Origin: Eutreptiella sp. 'Long Island Sound 2002'
Taxonomy: Eukaryota; Euglenozoa; Euglenophyceae; Eutreptiales; Eutreptiaceae
NCBI GenBank assembly: GCA_964036045.1
Contig: OZ038381.1
Coordinates: 159,530,283-159,594,282, forward strand
Length of the DNA stretch: 64,000 bases
Reading direction: 5' to 3'
In this document: piece after piece, positions 1 to 10,900 of the stretch
Layout of the letters: each line of letters begins with the position of its first letter
Position numbering within the stretch: position 1 is the first letter of the stretch
Translations under genes and position numbers: made by a program
The notes under the pieces: generated by a model
The model's database searches: none
What the model saw: only the letters and a program-made list of their open reading frames with translations
What the model was told of the DNA's origin: nothing

Positions 1-72
1 CCCTGGGGCCCGCAAACCACCCCCAACGGCCGTCCCCAATGCCACCTCCGGCCCGTCTGTGCGTCTTTGCAG

Positions 73-229
73 GAGTGGCCGACGCAGGACTTCGTCTTCT
101 CGCAGTACGTGCGCACGGACCTGTTCCCGTACGACCACAAACGAGTGGAGGACTCTGCAGCGGCCACGCCGCCGTTCTTCTTGTACGACTTTGGGAACGA
201 CAGCCTGCCGCCCACGACCATCTCTGCAG
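73..229 (+). CDS. Internal exon or coding block, product unrecognised
   Basis: A typical acceptor (gtctttgcag) ends at 72. The frame from 73 opens with EWPTQDFVFSQYVRTDLFPY and continues to a Pro/Phe-rich stretch and LYDFGND, a composition that reads as real protein rather than chance. No family was recognised. Around 225-230 the convincing reading moves to another frame (see the next entry). There is no credible donor before the move: the only nearby GT, at 183-184, would leave a 46-bp intron with the wrong phase. A one-base assembly error or a lost intron is therefore the simpler explanation. The start of the gene lies outside the window. Confidence 0.45.
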
Positions 230-977
230 GGCTTCTGTGTCGATGGACGAAAGCCCCATTACGATGGACCAGGGCCCAATTACGATGGGCAGTACCAGGA
301 CGTGCGCGGGCACGCCATGGCCCCGCACCACCACATGGAGCATCAGGGCGGGCCAGAGCGTCTGGACAATCCCACGGGCATGATGCACCACCACGACATG
401 CCACCCCATGAGCAAAACCCCGAGTACCACCGTAACCACCACCACCAAGCCCCCCACCACCACTATCACCACCACCATCAAGCCCCCCCCCCCACCAACA
501 TCAAGCTCCCCACCACCACCATCAAGCCCCCCCCCCCCCCCACCACCACCAAGCCCCCCACCACCACTATCACCACCACCATCAAGCCCCCCCCCCACCA
601 ACATCAAGCTCCCCACCACCACCATCAAGCCCCCCCCCCCCACCACCACCAGCACCACCACCATGGCCACCACCACCACCACCATCACCAACAGCAGTTT
701 GACGATTACAACCACAACTACCCATTCAGCGATGGCGCGCCCCACGAGCGCCATTCTGTGCACCCAGCGCAGTGCGATGGTCCCAACGCTGCCAGCCATG
801 CCATGCCACGGGATGTGGCATGGGGAGCATTCCTGGGATCTGCTGCACCCGGACGCGCAGCCCCCGCATGACGGGCTGCGGTACCAGGACGATCGCGCGC
901 CCCTTGAGACTGGGTATCGTGGACCTCAGGACATGTATGACATGCCGCCCCTCGAGCCGATGATGCAGCGTCACGAG
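230..977 (+). CDS. Low-complexity His/Pro/Met/Tyr-rich coding block
   Basis: After a second acceptor-like ctctgcag (229), the frame from 230 reads GFCVDGRKPHYDG and then a His/Gln/Pro/Met-rich disordered segment. Roughly 430-680 is a CAC/CCC-rich minisatellite with C-runs. Beyond it the plausible reading (HSWDLLHPDAQPPHDG, ending MMQRHE) is in another frame and finishes at a good phase-0 donor, cgtcacgag then gtatgg, at 977/978. The same amino-acid flavour on both sides of the C-runs suggests one disordered polypeptide whose frame is broken by homopolymer length error or slippage. No function can be assigned. It could be the N-terminal part of gene A, but no splice link was demonstrated. Confidence 0.4.
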
Positions 978-1424
978 GTATGGCCCCCTTTTCGAGGTCG
1001 GGTGCAGACGTCTGTGGGGGACAGTTGCCCAACATGGCTCCCCTCTGAGTCCAACACAACAGAGCCTCCAAATTGCGCTAAACGCAGCGCAGAACAGACG
1101 TTGAACATGGGTCACAACTCAAATCCTGAGCTGCTGCCCCGGGGTGACGAGTACCAGCCAGGCCTCACGCCTCGGCAACCGTCAGCCGTCAACCACCAAC
1201 AGCTCAAGGCCAACAGCGTTACTCAGTGGACAGTCCCAATCGGTTGCACGGTCCTCAAAATGTACCCACTAAACCCGACGGCCGCAGCTTTTGTTCTCCA
1301 CCGCCGTCCTGGTCAGGCGCTTGGTCAGAAGCTGCTGCTACACAACTTCGGAGCGGTGAGCACCTGCCGCACGTCGCTAGGGGGCATGCGGTGTCTCTCG
1401 GCCTGTGGTGGGTCACGAAAGGTT

Positions 1425-1515
1425 TCCCTCACGAAAGTTTTCCCTCACGAAAGCTTCCCCCCACGCCGGCGAAATTTCCCCTCTCGAAAATGTCTCCCCA
1501 CAAAATTTTCCCCGA
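1425..1515 (+). repeat. GCGAAATTTTCCCC-type degenerate repeat block
   Basis: Five to six imperfect copies of a 14-18-base unit of the form (g)cgaaa(a/g)ttttcccc sit back to back. Related blocks occur at about 45,955-46,045, 47,365-47,430 and 49,435-49,492, three of them shortly upstream of an acceptor or exon. Confidence 0.55.
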
Positions 1516-2409
1516 TGGTCAGGGTCCTTGTAGCGCAGTGGCCATCAATCTATGAGTCCGAAGGGGTCAACAACTTTGCTCGTGAAAATCCTTCGCACAT
1601 TCTGTCTTCATTCTACACCCGCTGACCCAAGCTTCGGGAGCATCGGCGATTTCGACAAAGCATCACCGTGGAAGTTTGATCTCAGAGGACGACATGCCCG
1701 TCTCCTAATACGTGGACCTGCATGATATTTATCGAGAGTACAGCACCTTGACGTTCAATTTTGATAATACTACGGTGAAGACCACAGAGGCGAACCAAGG
1801 GGCCAACCCACTTGCGCTTGCGGCAGCGCGTCATCAATCCATTGATTATACGGCCTTTTTGCAGGCCTCAACTTGCCCGTTGCCAGTTGCCGGTTTGCAT
1901 GGATCCTACAAGGGAAGGATGCAAAGGGTGGGCCCGTTAGTGGGAAACATTCGGAACAACAGCCCCGATTGCCCGAAGGTATTCAATGAGCGTAATGGCA
2001 TCGGGAAGTTCTTGACGTATGCCTTTTGCCGCGTGCACGAGTGTCAAAGGGCGGCAGCCATCGCAATGTAGACTAGAGCTTGTTGCTAGCTCTGCTCATT
2101 TTTTAACTCTTGGCCACCAAGCTCTCACCGTATGCATCGTTAGGCCTCTGGTGCCGTCAAGTAGTGCCCTTTCAACATGTTGCTTTACGTGCGGTTCGTT
2201 GTCCCTCCGGGAATTTCGGCTCACCATGAACGCTCTACGTGCCTGTGGTTGGGCCGCTTTTGGTGTCGTGGCGGTAGCCATACCTTGCAGTGTGCGCGTT
2301 GGTTTTCTGGAACGCAATTAACAAGACTTTGTGGTTGGATGGTTCCTTGGCTGCTTGAACTGGATGGACCATGAGGACAAAGCCATCTACAGATTCAAAG
2401 GGTTGACGA

Positions 2410-2530
2410 GTGCCAGCTGCGTGTGCTGGGCTGGGCTGGGTTGGGATGGATTGGGTTGAGTTGGGTTGGGCAGCTTGGGGTTGAGGTGGGTTGGGTTAGA
2501 TTGGGTCGGGATGGATTGAGTTGGGGGTTG
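2410..2530 (+). repeat. GGTTG-rich degenerate tandem repeat
   Basis: About 12 imperfect copies of a gggttgggat-like 10-mer end roughly 30 bases upstream of the LRR exon acceptor. G-rich on the plus strand, intronic. Confidence 0.6.
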
Positions 2531-2559
2531 CCGTGTTGACCCATGCTGTAATGCACCAG

Positions 2560-2805
2560 GTTTCTATCCGTGAACGGCAACAAGTTTGTAGATCTTGTCT
2601 CCTTTGTCACCATGATCAAACGGTGCTGTCCAAGTCTGATGTGGCTCAGCATGCTCAACGATGAGGCCTGCTCAAACTACTTCAGCCAGTGCTCCCTCCA
2701 CAAATTCACGCCATATCGGCCCTATGTAATTGCGCGAATCAAGACACTCAAGACACTGCACAACACAGACGAGGAATGGGGCCGAGCACAAGCTGAAGGA
2801 CTGAA
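2560..2805 (+). CDS. Gene A exon: leucine-rich-repeat C-terminal cap
   Basis: The acceptor is atgcaccag at 2559. The frame reads FLSVNGNKFVDL, then CPSLMWLSMLNDEAC, then YRPYVIARIKTLKTLHNTD. That is a last LRR turn followed by the LRRcap pattern seen in LRR proteins with a 'NPAC...YR.YVI..LP.LK.LD' ending (LRMDA/LRRC-like). The donor gactgaa then gtatgc at 2805/2806 leaves phase 2. The next good exon (3359) begins with one base that completes a Lys codon in frame. LRR proteins are usually protein-protein adaptors; the partner here is unknown. Upstream LRRs would be on earlier exons, not identified. The LRR call rests on motif reading alone. Confidence 0.6.
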
Positions 2806-3358
2806 GTATGCTTGTTTAAATCCTTTGTGTCCGAGCGTGTGTCGGTGTGTGCATGTGTGCATGTGTGTGTGTGTTTGCGCGCGCGCTGGAGGCGCCAATA
2901 CCAAAAAGATGAAAGCGGGCGGCGCTTCCCATCGAGAGCGATAGGCAGGCGGGGAACGGAGGATGTGTTCTCTCAAAAGACCCGTCACTGAGAGCAGCCC
3001 ACTTTCACAGGGTCTGTGCCCAGTGATGCTTTAGAATGCAAAATGCAAGGCGGACCCTTCCCTTCCCTGCGGGCCAGAAGGCCCGACCACCGGGACACGC
3101 CAGAGTACTAAACATTCCCAAGCACACCCTTGCATTGTAATTACCATCGTTGAACACTGTCCATTGAAGGTCGTATGGCAAGGGCATTTGGAGCCAATGC
3201 GTGGCGGCATACCTGACCATCTGCAGCCCATCCCTGCGGTATCCATCAGCAGCGTGTGTCCATACTCAAGGTCGAACACGGCAAGACCCTTACCCCCCCC
3301 AGGGAGGTCAGGGCCCCCAAACACCGATTGCACTGAGCGCACGAGGAATGCAGTGAAG

Positions 3359-3500
3359 GGGCACCCACACGTTCTGCCTCGACGACAACAACGTGGTCCG
3401 GGGGTACCCCATCGCAAAGGACGAGAAGACCAAGACCTACGAGCACGCGCTGCTCGTCGAGCTCGACCGCTCCTCCAAGCGGGCCCGCGTGTGCTGGCGG
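3359..3500 (+). CDS. Gene A exon, unrecognised conserved-looking segment
   Basis: From the acceptor tgcagtgaag at 3358 the frame reads THTFCLDDNNVVRGYPIAKD, then a charged segment ending near ARVCWR. The single leading base matches the phase-2 end of the LRR exon. The donor after 3500 (gtgctgagg) is phase 0 and matches the next exon start. An alternative acceptor at 3353 would put TGA in the first codon of this frame, so 3358 is preferred. No family was recognised. Confidence 0.5.
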
Positions 3501-3621
3501 GTGCTGAGGTTCTTCAAGGGGGTCGTTTCGAGGGTCCTTTTGCGGGTCCAGTCAGGGATTCCTTCACAGTGGGCCTTCAGAGGGGTACTTCAAGGGGGCT
3601 CCGTCACAGGCTCATTCGCAG

Positions 3622-4036
3622 GGGTCCTTCGAGGGGCCCTCGTGGCCCGAGCCGACGGAAGCCGAGCGGACTGTCGCCGTCTACGCGACCCACAACGACG
3701 ACAAAGCGGCCCGCTACCTCGGACCACCGATTTCATGTGCGACAAGCGGAGGTTGCGGCTGCCGAACTTCGCGCTGCTGCGCGAGAGGCTTGGGTTCGAG
3801 GATGTGAGTCAGGGGCTGCTGGGCATCGCCACGTTGGACCTGGCGGACATGGCTGGCACGCCGCTGTCACGGCTGCGGCCCACGGAGTATTTTACGGCTG
3901 CCGAAAAGGGGGCGGTCGATGGGTCGGCAAAGGGCTGCCGTTCAACGTGACGGAGCACCCGGACGCCAAGAGCCCCCTGGCAAAGCAGATGGAGGTGCGC
4001 CTCATCGAAGATTGCCAGTGCTATGCTGAGCAGCAG
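3622..4036 (+). CDS. Gene A exon with two single-base frame breaks
   Basis: The acceptor is ctcattcgcag at 3621; the donor is agcagcag then gtgctc at 4036/4037. The reading starts GSFEGPSWPEPTEAERTVAV, moves one frame near 3719 (after KAARYLG) to DKRRLRLPNFALL and LLGIATLDLADMAG, and moves again at a five-G run near 3907-3911 to WVGKGLPFNVTEHPDAKSP and ends IEDCQCYAEQQ. The exon is 415 nt. Adding one base at each break gives 417 nt, exactly 139 codons, phase 0 at both ends. This fits two missing bases in the assembly, one at a homopolymer, though a true pseudogene cannot be excluded. The LGIATLDLADMAG stretch resembles a late C2/beta-sandwich strand; that is weak inference. Confidence 0.5.
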
Positions 4037-4038
4037 GT

Positions 4039-4111
<73 letters not shown>

Positions 4112-4141
4112 CCCTCCCTCTCTCTCTGTCCACTGCGCCAG
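4037..4141 (+). repeat. 105-bp intron composed largely of (TC)n
   Basis: The sequence between donor 4037 and acceptor 4141 is almost entirely TC dinucleotide (about 4039-4106 uninterrupted), followed by a short pyrimidine-rich tail and ctgcgccag. The microsatellite therefore forms the body and polypyrimidine tract of a phase-0 intron. Confidence 0.65.
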
Positions 4142-4192
4142 CGAAGTGTGGCATCGGGATCGCTGCTGGAAGCCCCCCTCGACCCCCCTCAG
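4142..4192 (+). CDS. Gene A 51-nt micro-exon
   Basis: Seventeen codons (RSVASGSLLEAPLDPPQ) lie between the acceptor at 4141 and the strong donor ccctcag then gtattt at 4192/4193. Phase 0 at both ends joins the CYAEQQ exon to the last exon in frame. Confidence 0.5.
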
Positions 4193-4457
4193 GTATTTGC
4201 TTGCGGGGCTGTATGGCTCATTCCCGAGCCGCTACAGACTGGTTACTGCTGACTGTGAAAGCGGTTGGGGGACGGTTACTGGCGGTTGGGAATGCAGTTG
4301 GGGCTGGTGTTGAGGCATGGGCATGCCCTTGGGGTAGAGTCAGGGCCGAAGTCTTGGCCCCCCCCCCAAAAAAAAGCGATTCCATGCTTCCCCCACCCCC
4401 CTGCCCCTCCCGCAAGCACGCCACTGAACGGGGGTCGGTCTCGCCCGGGGTATTCAG

Positions 4458-4637
4458 GTATTTGGGCCACTGATGGGGACAACCCGGATCCCCCATCCCA
4501 CACCCCCCGACGGGAGCGTGAAGTGGCAGGCTCAGGTGGCTTACCCATTTCCAAAGGGCCCTGGTCAGGAGACACCGTACCAGCCACCGGATGTGAGGCA
4601 ACAGCTGCACACCAGAATGTCTGCCCACGGGCCCTAG
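4458..4637 (+). CDS. Gene A terminal exon
   Basis: The acceptor is ggggtattcag at 4457. The frame is phase 0 for 60 codons: VFGPLMGTTRIPHPTPPDGS, then a Gln/Pro/Tyr-rich tail (VKWQAQVAYPFPKGPG) ending at TAG 4635-4637. The tail looks disordered. Its phase matches the previous micro-exon, so gene A probably ends here, just 5' of the hairpin cluster and the 85-bp array. No polyadenylation signal was assigned. Confidence 0.5.
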   Translation, partial: VFGPLMGTTRIPHPTPPDGSVKWQAQVAYPFPKGPGQETPYQPPDVRQQLHTRMSAHGP

Positions 4638-4713
4638 TCAGAGCAGGGCCCAAGGAACAGCAACAGAGCTCGCGCCACATGCACAGCGGGCAACCGAATC
4701 AGGTCTGTAGTGA

Positions 4714-4915
4714 AACCTAGTAAAATTTTTTTTTCTAAAAAAGATTTTTTTTACTAGGTAACATTTTACTAGGTTCACTAGTTTTTACGAGGTATTGGGA
4801 ACCTAGCAAAAAAAAACTTTTTTTTTACTAGGTTTCGGAACCTAGTAAAAAAGAAGCTTTTGTTTGTACTAGGTTTCAGAACCTAGTGAAAAAAAAGTTT
4901 TTTATTTAATAGGTT
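4714..4915. repeat. Four consecutive hairpins bordering the array
   Basis: Four inverted repeats of 35-44 bp lie in a row (about 4714-4757, 4799-4833, 4838-4874, 4879-4915). Each has AACCTAGT plus an A-run on one side and a T-run plus ACTAGGTT on the other. The last abuts the first 85-bp unit (…ttactag then gtagccacc). Confidence 0.75.
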
Positions 4916-7900
4916 ACTAGGTAGCCACCTTGCCCACTTGCGGGCCACTTCTGATTCTGGCCCCCGCTCTGAAGCGATGGGGACCCCCCAGGTGGCAGGG
5001 GTTATGTAGCCACCTTGCCCACTTGTGGGCCACTTCTGATTCTGCCCCCTGCTCTGAAGCGGTGGGGACCCCCCAGGCGGTAGGGGTTATGTAGCCACTT
5101 GCCCACTTGTGGGCCACTTCTGATTCTGCCCCCCGCTCTGAAGCGGTGGGGACCCCCCAGGCGGCAGGGGTGATGTAGCCACCTTGCCCACTTGTGGGCC
5201 ACTTCTGATTCTGCCCCCCGCTCTGAAGCGGTAGGGACCCCCTAGGCGGCAGGGGTTATGTAGCCACCTTGCCCACTTGTGGGCCACTTCTGATTCTGCC
5301 CCCCGCTCTGAACCGGTGGGGACCCGCCAGGCGGCAAGGGTTATGTAGCCACTTTGCCCACTTGTGGGCCACATGTCATTCCGCCCTCCGCTCTGAAGCG
5401 CTGGGAACCTGCCAAGGGCCAGGGGTGATGTAGCCACCTTGCCCACTTGTGGGCCACTTCTGATTCTGCCCCCCGCTTTGAAGCGGTGGGGACCACCCAG
5501 GCGGCAGGGGTTATGTAGCCACCTTGCCCATTTGCGGGCCACTTCTGATTCTGCCCCCCGCTCTGAAGCGGTGGGGACCCCCCAGGCTGAAGTGGTTATG
5601 TAGACACCTTAGGGGTTATGTAGCCACCTTGCCCACTTGTGGGCCACTTCTGATTCTGCCCCATGCTCTGCAGCGGTGGGGACCCCCCAGGCGGCAGGGG
5701 TTATGTAGCCACCTTGCCCACTTGTGGGCCACTTCTGATTCTGCCCCCCGCTCTGAACCGGTGGAGACCCCCTAGGCGGCAGGGGTTATGTAGCCACCTT
5801 GCCCACTTGTGGGCCACATCTCATTCCGCCCCCCGCTCTGAAGCGGTGGGGACTCCCTAAGCGGCAGGGGTGATGTAGCCACCTTGCCCACTTGTGGGCC
5901 ACTTCTGATTCTGCCCCCCGCTTTGAAGCGGTGGGGACCCCCCGAGCGGCAGAGGTGATGTAGCCACCTTGCCCATTTGAGGGCCACTTCTGATTCTGCC
6001 CCCCGCTCTGAAGCGGTGGGGACCCCCCAGGCTGCAGGGGTTATGTAGCCACCTTGCCCACTTGTGGGCCACTTCTGATTTTGCCCTCCGCTCTGAAGCG
6101 GTGGGGACCCCCTAGGCGGCAGGGGTGATGTAGCCACTTTGCCCACTTGTGGGCCACTTCTGATTCTGCCCCCTGCTCTGAAGCGATGGGGACCCCCCAA
6201 GCGGCAGGGGTGATGTAGCCACTTTGCCCACTTGTGGGTCACTTCTGATTCTGCCCCCCGCTTTGAAGCGGTGGGGACTTCCCAGGCGGCAGGGGTTATG
6301 TAGCCACCTTGCCCACTTGTGGGCCACTTCTGATTCTGCCCCCCGCTTTGAACCGGTGGGGACCCCCCAGGCGGCAGGCGTTATGTAGCCACTTTGCCCA
6401 CTTGTGGGCCACTTCTGATTGTGCCCGCTGCTCTGAACCGGTGGGGACCCCCCAGGCGGCAGGGGTTATGTAGCAATCTTGCCCACTTGTGGGCCACTTC
6501 TGATTCTGCCCCCCGCTCTGAAGCGGTGGGGACCCCCTAGGCGGCAGGGGTGATGTAGCCACCTTGCCCACTTGTGGGCCACTTCTGATTCTGCCCGCTG
6601 CTCTGAACCGGTGGGGACCCCCCAGGCGGCAGGGGTTATGTAGCCACCTTGCCCACTTGCGGGCCACTTCTGATTCTGCCCCCCGCTCTGAAGCGGTGGG
6701 GACCCCCTAGGCGGCAGGGGTGATGTAGCCACTTTGCCCACTTGTGGGCCACTTCTGATTCTGCCCCCCGCTGTGAAGCGGTGGGGACCCCCCAGGCGGC
6801 AGGGGTTATGTAGCCACCTTGCCCACTTGTGGGTCACTTCTGATTCTGCCCCCCGCTGTGAAGCGGTGGGGACCCCCCAGACGGCAGGGGTGATGTAGCC
6901 ACCTTGCCCACTTGTGGGCCACTTCTGATTCTGCCCCCTGCTCTGAAGCGGTCGGGACCCCCTAGGCGGCAGGGGTTATGTAGCCACCTTGCCCACTTGT
7001 GGGCCACTTCTGATTCTGCCCCCCGCTCTGAAGCGGTGGGGACCCCCCAGGCGGCAGGGGTGATGTAGCCACTTTGCCCACTTGTGGGCCGCTTCTGATT
7101 CTGCCCCCCGCTTTGAAGCGGTGGGGACCCCCTAAGCGGCAGGGGTGATGTAGCCACCTTGCCCACTTGTGGGTCACTTCTGATTCTGCCCCCCGCTCTG
7201 AAGCGGTGGGGACCCCCCAGACGGCAGGGGTGATGTAGCCACCTTGCCCACTTGTGGGCCACTTCTGATTCTGCCCCCTGCTCTGAACCGGTGGGGACCC
7301 CCCAGGCGGCAGGGGTTATGTAGCTACCTTGCCCACAAGTCGGCCACTTCTGATTCTGCCCCCCGCTCTGAAGCGGTGGGGACCCCTTAGGCGGCAGGGG
7401 TGATGTAGCCACTTTGCCCACTTGTGGGCCGCTTCTAATTCTGCCCCCTGCTTTGAAGAGGTGGGGACCCCCCAGGCGGCAGGGGTAATGTAGCCACCTT
7501 GCCCACTTGTGGGTCACTTCTGATTCTGCTTCCCGCTTTGAAGCGGTGGGGACCCCCCAGGCGGCAGGGGTTATGTAGCCACCTTGCCCATTTCTGGGCC
7601 ACTTCTGATTCTGCCCGCCGCTTTGAAGCGGTGGGGACCCCCTAGGCGGCAGGGGTGATGTAGCCACCTTACCCACTTGTTGGCCCCTTCTGATTCTGCC
7701 CCCCGCTTTGAAGCAGTGGGGACACCCCAGGCGGCAGGGGTGATGTAGCCACCTTGCCCACTTGTGGGCCACTTCTGATTCTGCCCCCCGCTCTGAAGCG
7801 GTGGGGACCCCCTAGGCGGCAGGGGTGATGTAGCCACCTTACCCACTTGTGGGCCACTTCTGATTCTGCCCCCCGCTTCGAAGCAGTGGGGACCCCCCAG

Positions 7901-10900
7901 GCGGCAGGGGTGATGTGGCCACTTTGCCCACTTGTGGGCCACTTCTGATTCTAACCCCCGCTCTGAAGCGGTGGGGACCCCCCAGGCGGCAGGGGTTATG
8001 TAGCCACCTTGCCCACTTGTGGGTCACTTCTGATTCTGCTCCCCGCTCTGAAGCGGTGGGGACCCCCAGGCGGCAGGGGTTATGTAGCCACCTTGCCCTT
8101 TTCTGGGCCACTTCTGATTCTGCCCCCCGCTTTGAAGCGGTGGGGACCCCCCAGGCGGCAGGGGTTATGTAGCCACCTTGCCCACTTGTGGGTCACTTCT
8201 GATTCTGCCCCCCGCTCTGAAGCGGTGGGGACCCCCCAGGCGGCAGGGGTTATGTAGCCACCTTGCCCACTTGTGGGCCACTTCTGATTCTGCCCGCTGC
8301 TCTGAACCGGTGGGGACCCCCCAGGCGGCAGGGGTTATGTAGCCACCTTGCCCACTTGTGGGCCACATCTCATTCCGCCCCCCGCTCTGAAGCGGTGGGG
8401 ACCCCCTAAGCGGCAGGGGTGATGTAGCCACTTTGCCCACTTGTGGGCCACTTCTGATTCTGCCCCCCGCTTTGAAGCGGTGGGGACCCCCCAGGCGGCA
8501 GGGGTGATGTAGCCACCTTGCCCACTTGTGGGCCACTTCTGATTCTGCCCCCCGCTCTGAAGCGGTGGGGACCCCCTAGGCGGCAGGGGTGATGTAGCCA
8601 CTTTGCCCACTTGTGGGTCACTTCTGATTCTGCCCCCCGCCTTGAAGCGGTGGGGACTTCCCAGGCGGCAGGGGTGATGTAGCCACCTTGCCCACTTGTG
8701 GGCCACTTCTGATTCTGCCCCCCGCTTTGAAGCGGTGGGGACCCCCCAGGCGGCAGGGGTGATGTAGCCACTTTGCCCACTTGTGGGCCACTTCTGATTG
8801 TGCCCGCTGCTCCGAACCGGTGGGGACCCCCCAGGCGGCAGGGGTTATGTAGCAATCTTGCCCACTTGTGGGCCACTTCTGATTCTGCCCCCTGCTTTGA
8901 AGCGGTGGGGACCCCCTAGGCGGCAGGGGTTATGTAGCCACATTGCCCACTTGTGGGCCACTTCTGATTCTGCCCGCCGCTCTGAACCGGTGGGGACCCC
9001 CCAGGCGGCAGGGGTTATGTAGCCACCTTGCCCACTTGCGGGCCACATCTGATTCTGCCCCCCGCTCTGAAGCGGTGGGGACCCCCTAGGCGGCAGGGGT
9101 GATGTAGCCACTTTGCCCACTTGTGGGCCACTTCTGATCCTGCCCCCCGCTTTGAAGCGGTGGGGACCCCCCAGGCGGCAGGGGTTATGTAGCCACCTTG
9201 CCCACTTGTGGCTCACTTCTGATTCTGCCCCCCGCTCTGAAGCGGTGGGGACCCCCCAAACGGCAGGGGTGATGTAGCCACCTTGCCCACTTGTGGGCCA
9301 CTTCTGATTCTGCCCCCTGCTCTGAAGCGGTGGGGACCCCCTAGGCGGCAGGGGTTATGTAGCCACCTTGCCCACTTGTGGGCCACTTCTGATTCTGCCC
9401 CCCGCTCTGAAGCGGTGGGGACCCCCCAGGCGGCAGGGGTGATGTAGCCACTGTGCCCACTTGTGGGCCGCTTCTGATTCTGCCCCCCGCTTTGAAGCGG
9501 TGGGGACCCCCCAGGCGGCAGGGGTGATGTAGCCACCTTGCCCACTTGTGGGTCACTTCTGATTCTGCCCCCCGCTCTGAAGCGGTGGGGACCCCCCAGA
9601 CGGCAGGGGTGATGTAGCCACCTTGCCCACTTGTGGGCCACTTCTGATTCTGCCCCCTGCTCTGAAGCGGTGGGGACCCCCCAGGCGGCAGGGGTTATGT
9701 AGCTACCTTGCCCACTTGTGGGCCACTTCTGATTCTGCCCCCCGCTCTGAAGCGGTGGGGACCCCCCAGGCGGCAGGGGTGATGTAGCCACTGTGCCCAC
9801 TTGTGGGCCGCTTCTGATTCTGCCCCCCGCTTTGAAGCGAGGGGAACCCCTAGGCGGCAGGGGTGATGTAGCCACCTTGCCCACTTGTGGGTCACTTCTG
9901 ATTCTGCCCCCCGCTCTGAAGCGGTTGGGGACCCCCCAGGCGGCAGGGGTTATGTAGCCACCTTGCCCACTTGTGGGTCACTTCTGATTCTGCCCCCCGC
10001 TTTGAAGCGGTGGGGACCCCCCAGGCGGCAGGGGTTATGTAGCCACCTTGCCCATTTCTGGGCCACTTCTGATTCTGCCCGCCGCTTTGAAGCGGTGGGG
10101 ACCCCCTAGGCGGCAGGGGTGATGTAGCCACCTTACCCACTTGTGGGCCCCTTCTGATTCTGCCCGCCGCTCTGAACCGGTGGGGACCCCCCAGGCGGCA
10201 GGGGTTATGTAGCCACCTTGCCCACTTGCGGGCCACATCTGATTCTGCCCCCCGCTTTGAAGCGGTGGGGACCCCCTAGGCGGCAGGGGTGATGTAGCCA
10301 CTTTGCCCACTTGTGGGCCACTTCTGATCCTGCCCCCCGCTTTGAAGCGGTGGGGACCCCCCAGGCGGCAGGGGTTATGTAGCCACCTTGCCCACTTGTG
10401 GGTCACTTCTGATTCTGCCCCCCGCTCTGAAGCGGTGGGGACCCCCCAGACGGCAGGGGTGATGTAGCCACCTTGCCCACTTGTGGGCCACTTCTGATTA
10501 TGCCCCCTGCTCTGAACCGGTGGGGACCCCCCAGGCGGCAGGGGTGATGTAGCCACTTTGCCCACTTGTGGGTCACTTCTGATTCTGCCCCCCGCCTTGA
10601 AGCGGTGGGGACTTCCCAGGCGGCAGGGGTGATGTAGCCACCTTGCCCACTTGTGGGCCACTTCTGATTCTGCCCCCCGCTTTGAAGCGGTGGGGACCCC
10701 CCAGGCGGCAGGGGTGATGTAGCCACCTTGCCCACTTGTGGGCCACTTCTGATTCTGCCCCCCGCTCTGAAGCGGTGGGGACCCCCTAGGCGGCAGGGGT
10801 GATGTAGCCACCTTACCCACTTGTGGGCCACTTCTGATTCTGCCCCCCGCTTTGAAGCAGTGGGGACCCCCCAGGCGGCAGGGGTTATGTAGCCACCTTG

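Larger units (their letters stand above)
978..2559 (+). other. Intronic or intergenic stretch with simple repeats
   Basis: No convincing exon was found. It holds a block of degenerate GAAAATTTTCCCC-type units (about 1425-1515). From 2410 to 2530 there is a tract of GGTTGGG/GGATTG-type roughly 10-base units. An open frame at about 1712-2071 has no recognisable content and no paired splice sites. Confidence 0.45.

Noticed and set aside
59-871. A single His/Pro-rich protein from 59 to 871 in one frame
   Set aside because: The preceding real-looking peptide and the donor-adjacent end are in other frames; the C-runs in between make a single frame unreliable.
1712-2071. 119-codon open frame as a separate gene
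   Set aside because: No recognisable motif, no splice context; left as intronic.
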